NCBI RefSeq assembly: GCF_021227995.1
Contig: NZ_CP089301.1
Span: 4,712,001-4,776,000, forward strand
DNA: 64,000 nt
Source of the DNA: Novosphingobium kaempferiae
Lineage (GTDB): Bacteria > Pseudomonadota > Alphaproteobacteria > Sphingomonadales > Sphingomonadaceae
Reading direction: 5' to 3'
Shown in pieces: positions 33,883-43,087 of the stretch. The notes under the pieces are model-generated. The model worked only from the letters and a program-made list of their open reading frames with translations, made no database searches and had not been told where the DNA came from. The position numbers and the translations under genes were made by a program. The first letter of the stretch is position 1. Every line of letters begins with the position of its first letter.

Positions 33883-34647
33883 ATGGATCCGCTGGACGAG
33901 GAACAGGAACGCTTCGCAGGATCCCTGCGCGACGCCATCGCGCGTCGCGCCGCCTTTGCCCGCGAACAGCACCCCGAAGGCGTGCGCAAGCCCCCTATCG
34001 AGCTGATGTGGGCCGAACTGCGCTCGCTCTATCGCGGTGGGCATCGCGGGCAAGCGGTCAAGTCGGCCGTGAGCCCGATGCCGGTCATGCTGCTGCCGGG
34101 CTTCGGCTCGCATCCCAAGCGGATGAAGCCGATGGCCGATGCGCTCGCGGCCGCGGGGCACCATGTCCACCAGTGGGGGCTGGGGCTCAACCTCGGGCCG
34201 AACGAACGCAATTTCTCGTACCTGATGCGGCGCGTCTCGATCATCGCACGGGAGAACTGGCACCCGGTCGCGCTCGTCGGCTGGTCGCTCGGCGGCCTGT
34301 TCGCGCGTGAGATCGCCCGGCGCGAGCCGCACCTCGTCGCCAAGGTCATCACCATGGGCACGCCGTTTTCCGGCGACCCGCGCGCCAACAATGCGTGGAA
34401 GGCCTATCAGGTGGTAACGGGGCATTCGGTGGACCGCCCGCCGATCGACTGCGATTTCTCGGTCAAGCCGCCGGTGCCGACGGTGGCGCTGTGGAGCCCG
34501 CGCGACGGCATCATCCAGCCCCGCGCCGCCGCCGGCTGGCCCCACGAACGCGACCGCGCCGTGGCCATCCGCTGCAGCCACCTCGACTTCGCCAGCTCGC
34601 CCAAGGTGGTGGCGGAGGTGCTGCGCCAGCTGGACGTGAAGGAGTAG
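33883..34647 (+). CDS. Alpha/beta hydrolase, lipase-like
   Basis: 254-residue hydrolase. Oxyanion-region PVMLLPGFGSHPKRM, nucleophile elbow LVGWSLGGLFARE (G-x-S-x-G with Ser), VITMGTPFSGDPR, acid region LWSPRDGIIQP, and HLDFASSP with the catalytic His. The pattern is close to triacylglycerol lipase or PGAP1-like esterases. No signal peptide, so probably cytoplasmic or peripheral. It follows the DUF3617 gene by 31 bases and may be cotranscribed. Confidence 0.87.
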   Translation: MDPLDEEQERFAGSLRDAIARRAAFAREQHPEGVRKPPIELMWAELRSLYRGGHRGQAVKSAVSPMPVMLLPGFGSHPKRMKPMADALAAAGHHVHQWGLGLNLGPNERNFSYLMRRVSIIARENWHPVALVGWSLGGLFAREIARREPHLVAKVITMGTPFSGDPRANNAWKAYQVVTGHSVDRPPIDCDFSVKPPVPTVALWSPRDGIIQPRAAAGWPHERDRAVAIRCSHLDFASSPKVVAEVLRQLDVKE

Positions 34648-34809
34648 CGGCGTTCCGCCGTCACGCGGTTGTCGTCATCGAGATGCATGGCTACCCCGCA
34701 CACGGCTCGTCCCGCGCGGGGCTCGCGTTTTCGCAATTGCTTTGGAAATGGCGAAGATCCAGCGGCTTAGGCCCGCCCGTACAGATACCCCGAAGGAGAT
34801 CGTTTCCCG

Positions 34810-36444
34810 ATGTTGCGCAAGGTGGCCCGCGGCTGGGCGCTGGCATGGTTCGCCCTGATCGTCTCGCCCGCGCAGGCGCAGCTGATCCCCACTCCCGCAG
34901 CCGAGGAATCCAAGGCGGCCGAGACGTCCGCCCCGACGCCTGCCGCAGCGCCCGCGCCCGTGGCCGATCCCTATGGCCGCGAGACGCCGCGCGATGCCGT
35001 GTCCGGGCTGCTTTCGGCGCTGGCCGAGCGGGACTATGCGCTGGCCGCGCACTATTTCGATGCGCGCTCCAACGGCGAGCAACTGGCGAAGGAAATGCAG
35101 GCGGTGCTCGACGCGGGCGGCTCGCTGCTGCCGTTCGGCGCGCTGTCGGACGATGCGGCGGGCGTGCTCGACGATGGCCTGAAACCGAACGAGGAGCGCG
35201 TCGGCAACCTTGCCGATCCTGACAAGACCCCGATCGTCCTGACCCACGGCACCACCCGCTCGGGCGCGCGGGTATGGCGCATTTCGCGCGAGACGAGCGC
35301 GGCGGCGCATACGCTCCAGCCGAAGACCGCGCCGGAGGCCGATGAAGGGCCGGAGATCGCGGGCGCGTCGCTGGAGGACTGGGTCCGCCTGTTGGGCATT
35401 GCCGCACTGGTGTTCCTCGGCTTCCAGGCGGTCAACGCGGGCATTCTGTTCGCGATGGGCCGCATGATCGCGGACAAGGAGAACAGCCGCGTCTACCGGC
35501 TGACGCAGGCGGCGATGCCGCCGCTCAGCCTGTTCTTCGCCTCGGTTGTCTTCACGATCTGGGCGGGCTCGATGCCGGTCTCGATCGTCGCGCGCCAGTT
35601 GCTGCTGCGCTACGTCGGCGTCTTCGCGTGGGTGGCGCTGGCCTGGTTCCTGTTCCGCATGGTCGATTCGGTATCGGGCCTGCTCATCAGCCGCATGGTC
35701 GGGCAGGAGCGGCGGCAGGCGGTCTCCGTCGTCACCCTGATCCGCCGCGCGGCCAAGATCCTGCTGCTGTTCATCGCCGTGGTGGCGGTGCTCGACACCT
35801 TCGGCATCGACGTGACGACGGGCGTCGCCGCGCTCGGCATCGGCGGTATCGCGCTGGCGCTCGGCGCGCAGAAGACGGTCGAGAACCTCGTCGGCAGCGT
35901 CACCCTGATCGCCGACAAGCCGGTGCAGGTGGGCGACTTCTGCAAGGTGGGCACCGTTACCGGCACGATCGAGGACATCGGCATCCGCTCCACCCGCATC
36001 CGCACGCTGGAGCGCACCGTCGTCACCATTCCCAACGGCGATTTCTCCTCGCGCCAGATCGAGAACTACGCCCAGCGCGACCGCTTCCTGTTCAACCCGC
36101 TGATCGGGGTGGAATACGGCATCGGCTCGGCCAAGCTGCTGGAGGCGGTGGAGCTGATCGAGGACATCCTGAACGGCCACGACCGCATCATCAAGCCGGG
36201 CGCGCGGGCGCGGTTCAAGAACTTCGGGGCCAGTTCGCTCGATATCGAGGTGTTCTCCTACATCGAGGCGGCGGACTTCGACGAGAGCCTGGTGATCCGG
36301 CAGGACTTGCTGCTGTTGATCTTCGCCGGACTGGAAAAGGCCGAGATCGGCATCGCCTTCCCGACCAGCACCGTTCACCTCACGCCGCACAAGGCCCCAA
36401 CCGAGCGGCCCGCCTCGCTGGCGGTGGACGCGGAGCCTTCGTGA
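34810..36444 (+). CDS. Mechanosensitive ion channel of the MscS family
   Basis: 544-residue channel with a signal peptide (MLRKVARGWALAWFALIVSPAQAQ), an Ala/Pro-rich periplasmic segment, and four or more helices between residues about 195 and 350. The pore helix GVAALGIGGIALALGAQKTVENLVGSV matches the TM3 signature of MscS, followed by the beta domain DKPVQVGDFCKVG...GTIEDIGIRSTRIRTLE..VVTIPNGDFSS and the C-terminal alpha/beta domain. It is larger than MscS, closer to MscM/YbdG-like forms. It would release solutes on hypo-osmotic shock. Confidence 0.93.
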   Translation: MLRKVARGWALAWFALIVSPAQAQLIPTPAAEESKAAETSAPTPAAAPAPVADPYGRETPRDAVSGLLSALAERDYALAAHYFDARSNGEQLAKEMQAVLDAGGSLLPFGALSDDAAGVLDDGLKPNEERVGNLADPDKTPIVLTHGTTRSGARVWRISRETSAAAHTLQPKTAPEADEGPEIAGASLEDWVRLLGIAALVFLGFQAVNAGILFAMGRMIADKENSRVYRLTQAAMPPLSLFFASVVFTIWAGSMPVSIVARQLLLRYVGVFAWVALAWFLFRMVDSVSGLLISRMVGQERRQAVSVVTLIRRAAKILLLFIAVVAVLDTFGIDVTTGVAALGIGGIALALGAQKTVENLVGSVTLIADKPVQVGDFCKVGTVTGTIEDIGIRSTRIRTLERTVVTIPNGDFSSRQIENYAQRDRFLFNPLIGVEYGIGSAKLLEAVELIEDILNGHDRIIKPGARARFKNFGASSLDIEVFSYIEAADFDESLVIRQDLLLLIFAGLEKAEIGIAFPTSTVHLTPHKAPTERPASLAVDAEPS

Positions 36445-36465
36445 GGGTTCCGACGTCTCCTTGAA

Positions 36466-36554
36466 TCGTCATTGCGAGCGTAGCGAAGCAATCCCGCGGT
36501 CCAACCCAGCATAGGAGCCGACCATGGATTGCTTCGCTACGCTCGCAATGACGA
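36466..36554. repeat. Dispersed palindrome family A, copy 6
   Basis: Perfect 29-bp arms 36466-36494 and 36526-36554, 31-base loop. Core GCGTAGC / GCTACGC, compensated relative to copies with GCGCAGC. Confidence 0.92.
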
Positions 36555-36574
36555 AAGAGGGAATGAGGCGTTGC

Positions 36575-38083
36575 TCAGTTCACCGGCGCGCGGCGGCGGT
36601 AGCTCAGCGCTTCGGCGACGTGGATGCGCGTGACTGCTTCCGACCCGGCGAGGTCGGCGATCGTGCGGGAAACCCTGAGGATCCGGGTGTAGCCGCGCGC
36701 GGACAGGCGCATCGCCTCCGCCGCCTGCATCAGCAGCCGCCGTCCCGCCTCGTCCGGGGTGGCGTGGGCTTCGAGCAGGTCGCCGTCGAGTTCGGCGTTG
36801 GAGCGGGCCTTGGTGCCTGACAGCCGCGCGGTCTGGACCTGCCGGGCGCGCGCGACCCTTGCCGCGACTTCGGCGCTGCCTTCGGCAGGCGGGGGCAGGG
36901 CAAGGTCGGCGGCGCGCACCGGGTCCACTTCCACATGCAGGTCGATGCGGTCGAGCAGCGGGCCGGACACCTTGCTCTGGTAATCCGCCGCGCAGCGCGG
37001 CGCGCGGGAGCAGGCGAGGGCGGGGTCGCCGAGATGCCCGCAGCGGCACGGGTTCATCGCCGCCACCAGCTGCACCCGCGCCGGATAGGTGAGGTGCGCA
37101 TTGGCCCGCGCGACGGTGACTTCGCCGGTCTCCAGCGGCTGGCGTAGCGAATCGAGGGCCTGGCGCTGGAACTCGGGCAGTTCGTCGAGGAACAGCACGC
37201 CCAGATGCGCCATCGAGACTTCGCCGGGGCGCACCTTGATGCCCCCGCCGGTCAGCGCGGCGATCGAGGCGGAGTGGTGCGGCGCCCGGTAGGGCCGCGC
37301 CCGGCTGATGCGTCCGCCCTCCAGCGTGCCCGCGACCGAGGCCACCATCGATACCTCCAGCGCCTCTGCCGGGGTGAGTTCGGGCAGGACGCCGGGCAGG
37401 CACGAGGCGAGCAGCGACTTGCCCGCGCCGGGAGGGCCGACCATCAGCAGGTTGTGCGCACCCGCCGCCGCGATCTCCAGCGCGCGGCGGGCGGTTTCCT
37501 GCCCCTTGACCCGGCGCAGGTCGGGGCCGTGCGTGGGCGCCTCCACCTCCCCCGGCGGGGGCGGGAGCAGCACCTGCTGGCCGCGCAGGTGGTTGAGCAG
37601 GCTGATGAGGTTTGGCGCGGCGACCACCGGCACCCCGCTCGCCCAACGGGCCTCCGACCCTTGCGAGGCAGGGCAGATCAGCCCCCGGCCATGCTCGCTG
37701 GCATGAAGCGCGGCGAGCAGCACGCCGGGGGAGGGGATTACCCGCCCGTCGAGCGCGAGTTCGCCCACCGCCACGAAATCGCCCAGTTGCTCGGCGTCGA
37801 TCACCCCCATCGCGGCAAGGAGGGAGAGCGCCACCGGCAGGTCGAAGTGGCTGCCTTCCTTGGGAAGGTCGGCGGGGGAGAGGTTCACGATGATCCGCTT
37901 GGGCGGCAGCGCAAGGCCCATCGCGGTGAGGGCCGCGCTGACCCGCTGCTGGCTTTCGCGCACTGCCTTGTCGGGCAGGCCGACGAGCGTGAAGCCCGGC
38001 ATCCCCGGCGCGATCTGGCACTGCACCTCGACGGCGCGCGCCTCCAGCCCGAGGTACGCGACAGTCGAGACGATGGCGACCAC
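36575..38083 (-). CDS. comM: YifB/ComM family Mg-chelatase-like AAA+ ATPase
   Basis: 502-residue ATPase; ComM is a helicase that promotes branch migration in natural transformation. It starts at GTG and reads VVAIVSTVAYLGLEARAVEV, the usual family N terminus, with AGAGAGG seven bases before it; an ATG 24 codons upstream is the alternative. It has GMPGFTLVGLPDKAVRES (N-terminal Lon-type fold), Walker A MVGPPGAGKSLLA, Walker B LGVLFLDELPEF, VAAMNPCRCGH, and the C-terminal Mg_chelatase_C region MRLSARGYTRILRVSRTIADL. Confidence 0.94.
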   Translation of the reverse strand: MVAIVSTVAYLGLEARAVEVQCQIAPGMPGFTLVGLPDKAVRESQQRVSAALTAMGLALPPKRIIVNLSPADLPKEGSHFDLPVALSLLAAMGVIDAEQLGDFVAVGELALDGRVIPSPGVLLAALHASEHGRGLICPASQGSEARWASGVPVVAAPNLISLLNHLRGQQVLLPPPPGEVEAPTHGPDLRRVKGQETARRALEIAAAGAHNLLMVGPPGAGKSLLASCLPGVLPELTPAEALEVSMVASVAGTLEGGRISRARPYRAPHHSASIAALTGGGIKVRPGEVSMAHLGVLFLDELPEFQRQALDSLRQPLETGEVTVARANAHLTYPARVQLVAAMNPCRCGHLGDPALACSRAPRCAADYQSKVSGPLLDRIDLHVEVDPVRAADLALPPPAEGSAEVAARVARARQVQTARLSGTKARSNAELDGDLLEAHATPDEAGRRLLMQAAEAMRLSARGYTRILRVSRTIADLAGSEAVTRIHVAEALSYRRRAPVN

Positions 38084-38220
38084 GGACGAGCCTCTCTTGC
38101 AGAACGGCCCCGGTCTATCCGCGATCCGCCGCGCTTCGGCCATCGCCAAATTCATGCCTTACAGCACTTTAACCGCACCCGTGAGGTCGTGGGTAAGGGT
38201 ATCCTCGGCATAGGCTGTCA

Positions 38221-38904
38221 ATGCGCTCGCTTACCGCATGTCTCGCACTTGGCTGCCTGTTCGCTGTGTCCCCCCTGTCGGCACAGGTGATCGAGTACGA
38301 GAGCGTCGATGGTTATGCCGATTCCGTCGTCACCGGTAGCGAGCGCACCCTCTTCACCACCGCTGTCGAAACCGCCGCGCTGCCGGACGGCCCCGCCTAC
38401 GGCCCGTTCCGCGTGCTCGACGAAGGCCGCGCCGCGCTCGTCGACGTCACCGACACGCGCACGCCCGGCCAGTTCGCGGCGATGCTGCGCGACCATCCCG
38501 GCATCGGCATGATCGAGATGATCGACTGCCCCGGCACCGAGGACGACCTCGCGAACCTCGAAGTCGGCCGCATGATCCGCGCGAAGGGCATCGCCACGCA
38601 TGTCCCGAGCGGCGGCTCGGTGCGATCGGGCGGGGTGGAGCTGTTCCTTGCCGGATCGCGCCGCTATGCCGATGCGGGCTCCGAGTTCGCGGTGCATTCC
38701 TGGCAGGACGACACCGGCCTCGAACCCTCGGACTACGCCGCCACCGCGCCCGAGAATCGCCGCTACACCGATTACTACCGCCAGATGGGCATGAGCCCGA
38801 GCGAGGCGGAGGCGTTCTATGCCATGACCAATTCGGTGCCGTTCTCCTCCGCCCGCTGGTTCGGCGCGGGCGAGATGAGCCTGTGGGTGCCGTTGGGCAC
38901 CTGA
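38221..38904 (+). CDS. Exported ClpP/crotonase-fold-like protein (COG3904-like)
   Basis: 227-residue secreted protein with signal peptide MRSLTACLALGCLFAVSPLSA. The centre reads LEVGRMIRAKGIATHVPSGG, then SVRSGGVELFLAGSRRYADA and SEFAVHSW, which follows COG3904 periplasmic proteins (GR-x-IR-x-x-G-x-x-T-x-V, CxSAC, AG..R, GVHSF). Here the usual Cys-flanked Ser-Ala site is SGG, so a serine is kept but the Cys pair is lost. It may be an active serine hydrolase or a non-catalytic relative. Confidence 0.6.
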   Translation: MRSLTACLALGCLFAVSPLSAQVIEYESVDGYADSVVTGSERTLFTTAVETAALPDGPAYGPFRVLDEGRAALVDVTDTRTPGQFAAMLRDHPGIGMIEMIDCPGTEDDLANLEVGRMIRAKGIATHVPSGGSVRSGGVELFLAGSRRYADAGSEFAVHSWQDDTGLEPSDYAATAPENRRYTDYYRQMGMSPSEAEAFYAMTNSVPFSSARWFGAGEMSLWVPLGT

Positions 38905-38911
38905 TTTCCAA

Positions 38912-39205
38912 TCAGCCGAACAGCGACGCCAGCCAGCCGCGCTTCCTTGGCGGCGGCGTCGACCCCGAGGCCCTGATGAGATAGTTAGCCAGTACCGCCG
39001 CCTGGCTCTTGGTCATCATGATGCGGGTGACGGCGGGCGCGTCCTTGTGCGCCCAGGTGTCCCGCTCATGCGTCTGGACCGAGAGCATCATGCGCGAGCC
39101 GAGATCCTGCGAGGTCCAGCCGACCAGCACCCCGAAGCGTTCGCTGGCATCGTCCTGCAAAATCGATCCCCTGCCTGCCATCCGTGCGCGGGCATGATCG
39201 GTCAT
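38912..39205 (-). CDS. Conserved hypothetical protein
   Basis: 97-residue cytoplasmic protein. The core SERFGVLVGWTSQDLGSRMM, LSVQTHERDT and VTRIMMTKSQAAVLANYLIRAS looks like one small beta-alpha domain, ending in a basic Trp-containing tail (KRGWLASLFG). None of the three in-frame ATGs (39205, 39223, 39247) has a clear ribosome site; 39205 is chosen because the shared core starts after it. It is convergent with the ClpP-like gene and divergent from rpmH. Unknown function. Confidence 0.55.
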   Translation of the reverse strand: MTDHARARMAGRGSILQDDASERFGVLVGWTSQDLGSRMMLSVQTHERDTWAHKDAPAVTRIMMTKSQAAVLANYLIRASGSTPPPRKRGWLASLFG

Positions 39206-39302
39206 CGGCCGGGCGCGCGCCATACTGGTAAATGGGGAAGTGACCATGGCTTGCGACGGACCGCCTTTCGCGACGGATGAAGCATTCGCGGGGCACTCGG
39301 CC

Positions 39303-39331
39303 TTGACTCTCGAACGGCGCTTCAGTATCGG
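39303..39331 (+). promoter_or_regulatory. Predicted promoter of the rpmH operon
   Basis: TTGACT (39303-39308), 17-base spacer, TATCGG (39326-39331). It is followed by a G/C-rich hairpin (about 39351-39370) and TTTTT shortly before rpmH, which could be a leader attenuator. Confidence 0.55.
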
Positions 39332-39396
39332 CGCCCCACGAGTTCAGCGGTCGTCCGGTTCGGGCGGCCCTTTTTGTTCGATTTTCGAGGTTTGAC

Positions 39397-39531
39397 ATGA
39401 AGCGCACTTTCCAGCCGAGCAACCTTGTTCGCGCCCGCCGTCACGGCTTCCGCGCCCGTACCGCGACTGTCGGTGGCCGCAAGGTTCTCCGCGCCCGTCG
39501 CGCTCGCGGCCGCGCCAAGCTGTCGGCCTGA
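39397..39531 (+). CDS. rpmH: 50S ribosomal protein L34
   Basis: 44-residue ribosomal protein. The sequence [20 protein letters not shown] continues to [16 protein letters not shown], the invariant L34 pattern. It is preceded by CGAGG. It begins the conserved rpmH-rnpA-yidD-yidC-engB gene order. Confidence 0.98.
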   Translation: MKRTFQPSNLVRARRHGFRARTATVGGRKVLRARRARGRAKLSA

Positions 39532-39679
39532 TTCGCCGGTAACGGCAGGGGTTCGCCCCTGCCAAAAGCGGCGCCATCCCACGCTTTCGCCTTGCGCGAG
39601 GGCTTGGGCTGGCGCCGTTTTGCTTTGGCGCGAATCGCTCCCGTAGTATTTGCGCCGGGCAATGCCTAGCTTGCCCGCG

Positions 39680-40066
39680 ATGCCCGACGCCTACGCGATC
39701 CTGACCCGTCGTTCGGACTTCCTTGCCGCCAATCGCGGCCTGCGAGTCGCGCGTCCGGGCTTCGTGCTGCTCGCCAACCGGAACGAGGGGCTGGGGCGGC
39801 GCGCCGGAATCACGGTGACGAAGAAGATCGGCAACGCCGTCGTGCGCAATCGCATGAAGCGGCGCTTCCGGGCGCTGCTGCGCGAACTGCTTCCCGAGCA
39901 TGGCCTGAACGACACCGACCATGTGCTGATCGGCCGTGAGAGCGGCGTGGAGCGCGACTTCGACAAGCTGCGCGGCGAACTGATCGCCGCCCTTGGCCGC
40001 GCGCGCGACGGCAAGGGCGATCCGCCCCGAAATCCCAACAATCGCAAGCGCGGTCCGCGCAAGTGA
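39680..40066 (+). CDS. rnpA: Ribonuclease P protein component
   Basis: 128-residue basic protein that binds RNase P RNA and helps mature tRNA 5' ends. It has [14 protein letters not shown], the signature [20 protein letters not shown] (RNR motif), and [21 protein letters not shown] at 39680 chosen; ATG at 39662 (MPSLPAMPD...) is equally possible because neither has a clear ribosome site. The C terminus is lengthened by a basic [13 protein letters not shown] tail. Overlaps yidD by GTGA. Confidence 0.94.
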   Translation: MPDAYAILTRRSDFLAANRGLRVARPGFVLLANRNEGLGRRAGITVTKKIGNAVVRNRMKRRFRALLRELLPEHGLNDTDHVLIGRESGVERDFDKLRGELIAALGRARDGKGDPPRNPNNRKRGPRK

Positions 40067-40326
40067 CGCAGCGCTCGCCCTTGAAGCGAATCGGGGGCTT
40101 CCTCGTCTCGCTGCCGGGGCTGGCGCTGATCGGCATCGCGCGGCTCTGGCAGATCGGCCCTTCGGCGATCATGCCGCCCACCTGCCGCTATTCGCCGTCC
40201 TGTTCGCAGTACGCCATCGAGGCGGTGCGACGGCATGGTGCGATCAAGGGTGGATTGCTGGCGCTGTGGCGTCTATTGCGCTGCAACCCGTGGGGCGGGC
40301 ACGGGCACGATCCCGTGCCGGACTGA
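40063..40326 (+). CDS. yidD: Membrane protein insertion efficiency factor YidD
   Basis: 87-residue protein with GTG start overlapping the rnpA stop. [16 protein letters not shown] is an amphipathic/membrane segment; [19 protein letters not shown] is the YidD signature, and it ends [15 protein letters not shown]. It supports YidC-dependent membrane insertion. Confidence 0.96.
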   Translation: MTQRSPLKRIGGFLVSLPGLALIGIARLWQIGPSAIMPPTCRYSPSCSQYAIEAVRRHGAIKGGLLALWRLLRCNPWGGHGHDPVPD

Positions 40327-40398
40327 CCGGAACCAGCAGAACAAGCCGGTGGCCTTCGCGCCGCCGCCGACCGGAATACGAGCAGGAAACAGGCTTTC

Positions 40399-42162
40399 GT
40401 GGAAAACCAGCGTAATATCATCCTTGCGGTCCTGCTGACCGCGCTCGTGCTGTTCGGCTGGGAGGCCGGGGTCGGCTATTTCTATCCGCAGGCCAAGACG
40501 CCGACGCAGACGGTTGCGGCGGGCGGTGCGGAAAACGCCACCAAGCCGACCAAGCCCACCCGCGAGGGCGGCCTGATCGACGCCGCCGACCGCACGCTGG
40601 AAGCCACCGACCTCAAGACCGAACTGGCTTCGGCCGGTCGCGTCAAGATCGCGGCGCCGGGCCTGTCGGGCTCGATCAACCTGACCGGCGCGGTGGTCGA
40701 CGACCTCGTCATCAACCGCCACCGCGAGACGGTGGAGAAGAACTCCGGCCCGGTGCGCATCTTCTCGCCCGCCGGAACTCCGGCGCAGCAGTTCGCGCAG
40801 GTCGGCTGGCTGGGTGAGGGCGGCGTCGCCGCGCCGACCGCCGCGACCGTCTGGACCGCGCCCGCGAATGCCGTGCTCACGCCCAGCACCCCGGTCACGC
40901 TGACCTGGGCCAACCCCACCGGCCAGCGCTTCGCGATCACCTATTCGATCGACCAGAACTACATGATTACCGCGAAGCAGACCGTGGAGAACGCGGGCGG
41001 CAACGCGGTTTCGGTCAAGCCCTTCGCCCTCGTCAACCGCACCGAGAAGACCGCCAGCCTCGACACCTGGAACGTCCACTCCGGCCCGATCGGCGCCTTC
41101 GACGGCTCGGTGAGCTTCGCCACCAACTATTCCAACGTCGCCGAGGCCGGCACCGTCAACGAGGCAGGCCGCACCGACTGGATCGGCTTCACCGACGTCT
41201 ACTGGATGTCCGCGCTGATCCCGGTCGGCGCGAAGGCGCAAAGCACTTTCCGCTCGATGGGCAACCAGATCTTCCGCGCCGACATCGTCTACGACCAGTC
41301 GGTGATCCAGCCGCGCACGCGCCAGAGCGTGACCACCAAGATCTTCGCGGGCGCCAAGGAGCACAAGGTGCTCGACGCCTATGAAGCGCAGGGCATCGCC
41401 AACTTCGGCCTCGCCATCGACTGGGGCTGGTTCCGCTGGTTCGAAAAGCCGATCTTCTGGCTGCTCACCAAGCTGTTCAGCCTCGTCGGCAACTTCGGCG
41501 TCGCCATCATTCTGCTGACCGTCATCGTGCGCGGCATGATGTTCCCGGTAGCCCAGCGCCAGTTCGCCTCGATGGCCGCCATGAAGGCGATCCAGCCGAA
41601 GATGAAGGCGCTGCAGGAGCGCTACAAGGACGACAAGCAGAAGCAGCAGCAGGAGATCATGGCCCTCTACAAGCAGGAGAAGGTCAATCCGCTGGCGGGC
41701 TGCCTGCCGATGTTCCTGCAGATTCCGGTGTTCTTCGCGCTCTACAAGACGCTGATCCTTGCGATCGAGATGCGCCACCAGCCCTTCGTGCTGTGGATCA
41801 AGGATCTCTCCGCACCCGATCCGCTGCACATCCTGAACCTGTTCGGCCTGCTGCCGTTCGACCCGCCCAGCTTCCTGGCGATCGGCCTGCTCGCGCTGCT
41901 GCTCGGCGTGACGATGTACCTGCAGTTCCAGCTTAACCCGGCCCAGATGGACCCGGCGCAGCAGCAGGTGTTCAAGCTGATGCCGTGGTTCATGATGTTC
42001 GTCATGGCGCCGTTCGCGTCGGGCCTGCTGGTCTACTGGATCACGTCCAACATCCTGACCATCGGCCAGCAGAAGTTCCTCTACAGCCGCCACCCGCAGC
42101 TGAAGGCGCAGGCCGAGAAGGACGCGGCGGACAAGGCGCGCGCGGAGGCTCGCGCCAAGTGA
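40399..42162 (+). CDS. yidC: Membrane protein insertase YidC
   Basis: 587-residue insertase/chaperone for inner-membrane proteins. GTG start with AGGAAAC upstream; N-terminal helix NIILAVLLTALVLFGWEAG, a large periplasmic beta-domain (residues about 60-340), then the five-helix conserved core with PIFWLLTKLFSLVGNFGVAI, IILLTVIVRGMMFPVAQRQF, AGCLPMFLQIPVFFALYKT, and a basic Ala/Lys C terminus. Overlaps engB by GTGA. Confidence 0.97.
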   Translation: MENQRNIILAVLLTALVLFGWEAGVGYFYPQAKTPTQTVAAGGAENATKPTKPTREGGLIDAADRTLEATDLKTELASAGRVKIAAPGLSGSINLTGAVVDDLVINRHRETVEKNSGPVRIFSPAGTPAQQFAQVGWLGEGGVAAPTAATVWTAPANAVLTPSTPVTLTWANPTGQRFAITYSIDQNYMITAKQTVENAGGNAVSVKPFALVNRTEKTASLDTWNVHSGPIGAFDGSVSFATNYSNVAEAGTVNEAGRTDWIGFTDVYWMSALIPVGAKAQSTFRSMGNQIFRADIVYDQSVIQPRTRQSVTTKIFAGAKEHKVLDAYEAQGIANFGLAIDWGWFRWFEKPIFWLLTKLFSLVGNFGVAIILLTVIVRGMMFPVAQRQFASMAAMKAIQPKMKALQERYKDDKQKQQQEIMALYKQEKVNPLAGCLPMFLQIPVFFALYKTLILAIEMRHQPFVLWIKDLSAPDPLHILNLFGLLPFDPPSFLAIGLLALLLGVTMYLQFQLNPAQMDPAQQQVFKLMPWFMMFVMAPFASGLLVYWITSNILTIGQQKFLYSRHPQLKAQAEKDAADKARAEARAK

Positions 42163-42806
42163 GTGACGACAAAGACCTTGCCGAACTGACGGAGCGTGCG
42201 CGCAAGCTGTTCTCGGGACCGGTGACGTTCCTGAAGTCGGCCCCGTCGCTCCAGTTCCTCCCCGATCCCAGCGCGCCCGAGATCGCCTTCGCGGGCCGGT
42301 CGAACGTGGGCAAGTCGTCGCTGGTGAACGCGCTGGTGGGCCGCAAGGCCATCGCGCGCACTTCGGTGACGCCGGGCCGCACGCAGGAGTTGAACTTCTT
42401 CGACGTGGCCGAACCGCTCAGGTTCCGCCTCGTCGACATGCCCGGCTACGGCTTCGCCAAGGCCCCGCCCAAGGTGGTGGAGACCTGGCGCCGTCTGGTA
42501 CGCGATTACCTGCGCGGCCGCGTGGTGCTCAAGCGCACGCTCGTCCTCATCGATTCGCGCCATGGCGTGAAGCAGGTCGATCTCGACATGATGGAGATGC
42601 TGGACCAGGCCGCGGTGGGTTACCGCCTCGTCCTGACCAAGGCGGACAAGATCAAGGCCACCGAACTGGAGGCCGTCCACGCCGCCACCGTGGCCGAGGC
42701 GCGTAAGCATCCGGCGGCGTTCCCGGTCGTTCACATCACCAGCTCGGAAAAGGGCATGGGGATCGATGAACTGCGCGCCGCCGTGCTGGGCGATTCGGAG
42801 CTCTGA
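42159..42806 (+). CDS. engB: Ribosome biogenesis GTPase EngB (YihA/YsxC)
   Basis: 215-residue GTPase acting in 50S assembly. G1 GRSNVGKSS, G2 Thr in SVTPGRTQELNFF, G3 DMPGYGFA, G4 TKAD, G5 ITSSEKG. GTG start overlaps the yidC stop. The 3' end is followed directly by dispersed repeat B. Confidence 0.97.
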   Translation: MSDDKDLAELTERARKLFSGPVTFLKSAPSLQFLPDPSAPEIAFAGRSNVGKSSLVNALVGRKAIARTSVTPGRTQELNFFDVAEPLRFRLVDMPGYGFAKAPPKVVETWRRLVRDYLRGRVVLKRTLVLIDSRHGVKQVDLDMMEMLDQAAVGYRLVLTKADKIKATELEAVHAATVAEARKHPAAFPVVHITSSEKGMGIDELRAAVLGDSEL

Positions 42807-42810
42807 ACCC

Positions 42811-42942
42811 AATTCCTCCCCGAGCTTGCTCGGGGAGGGGGACCGCCGCGAAGCGGTGGTGGAGGGGGAGCACCTCGCGCCAATCCCCCTCCGTCAGCCC
42901 TGACGGGCTGCCACCTCCCCGAGACAAGCTCGGGGAGGAATT
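42811..42942. repeat. Dispersed palindrome family B, copy 2
   Basis: Left hairpin arm begins AATTCCTCCCCGAGCTTG (42811-42828); 42914-42942 is its inverted partner, with CCGCC.GCGAAGCGG and CCCTCCGTCAG segments in between. Same layout as 7738-7872. Confidence 0.88.
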
Positions 42943-43087
42943 AATTTACGAAGATCGCCGGAAACCGCATCTTCACCTCTACACTGTACCATCGAACAGC
43001 GATTTCCGTTTATGACGATTGCGTGACACCGCGTGGTCCCCTATGGGGCGCGGCTTCACGCGCAGGGATGAAAAGGAGATCTCGCCG

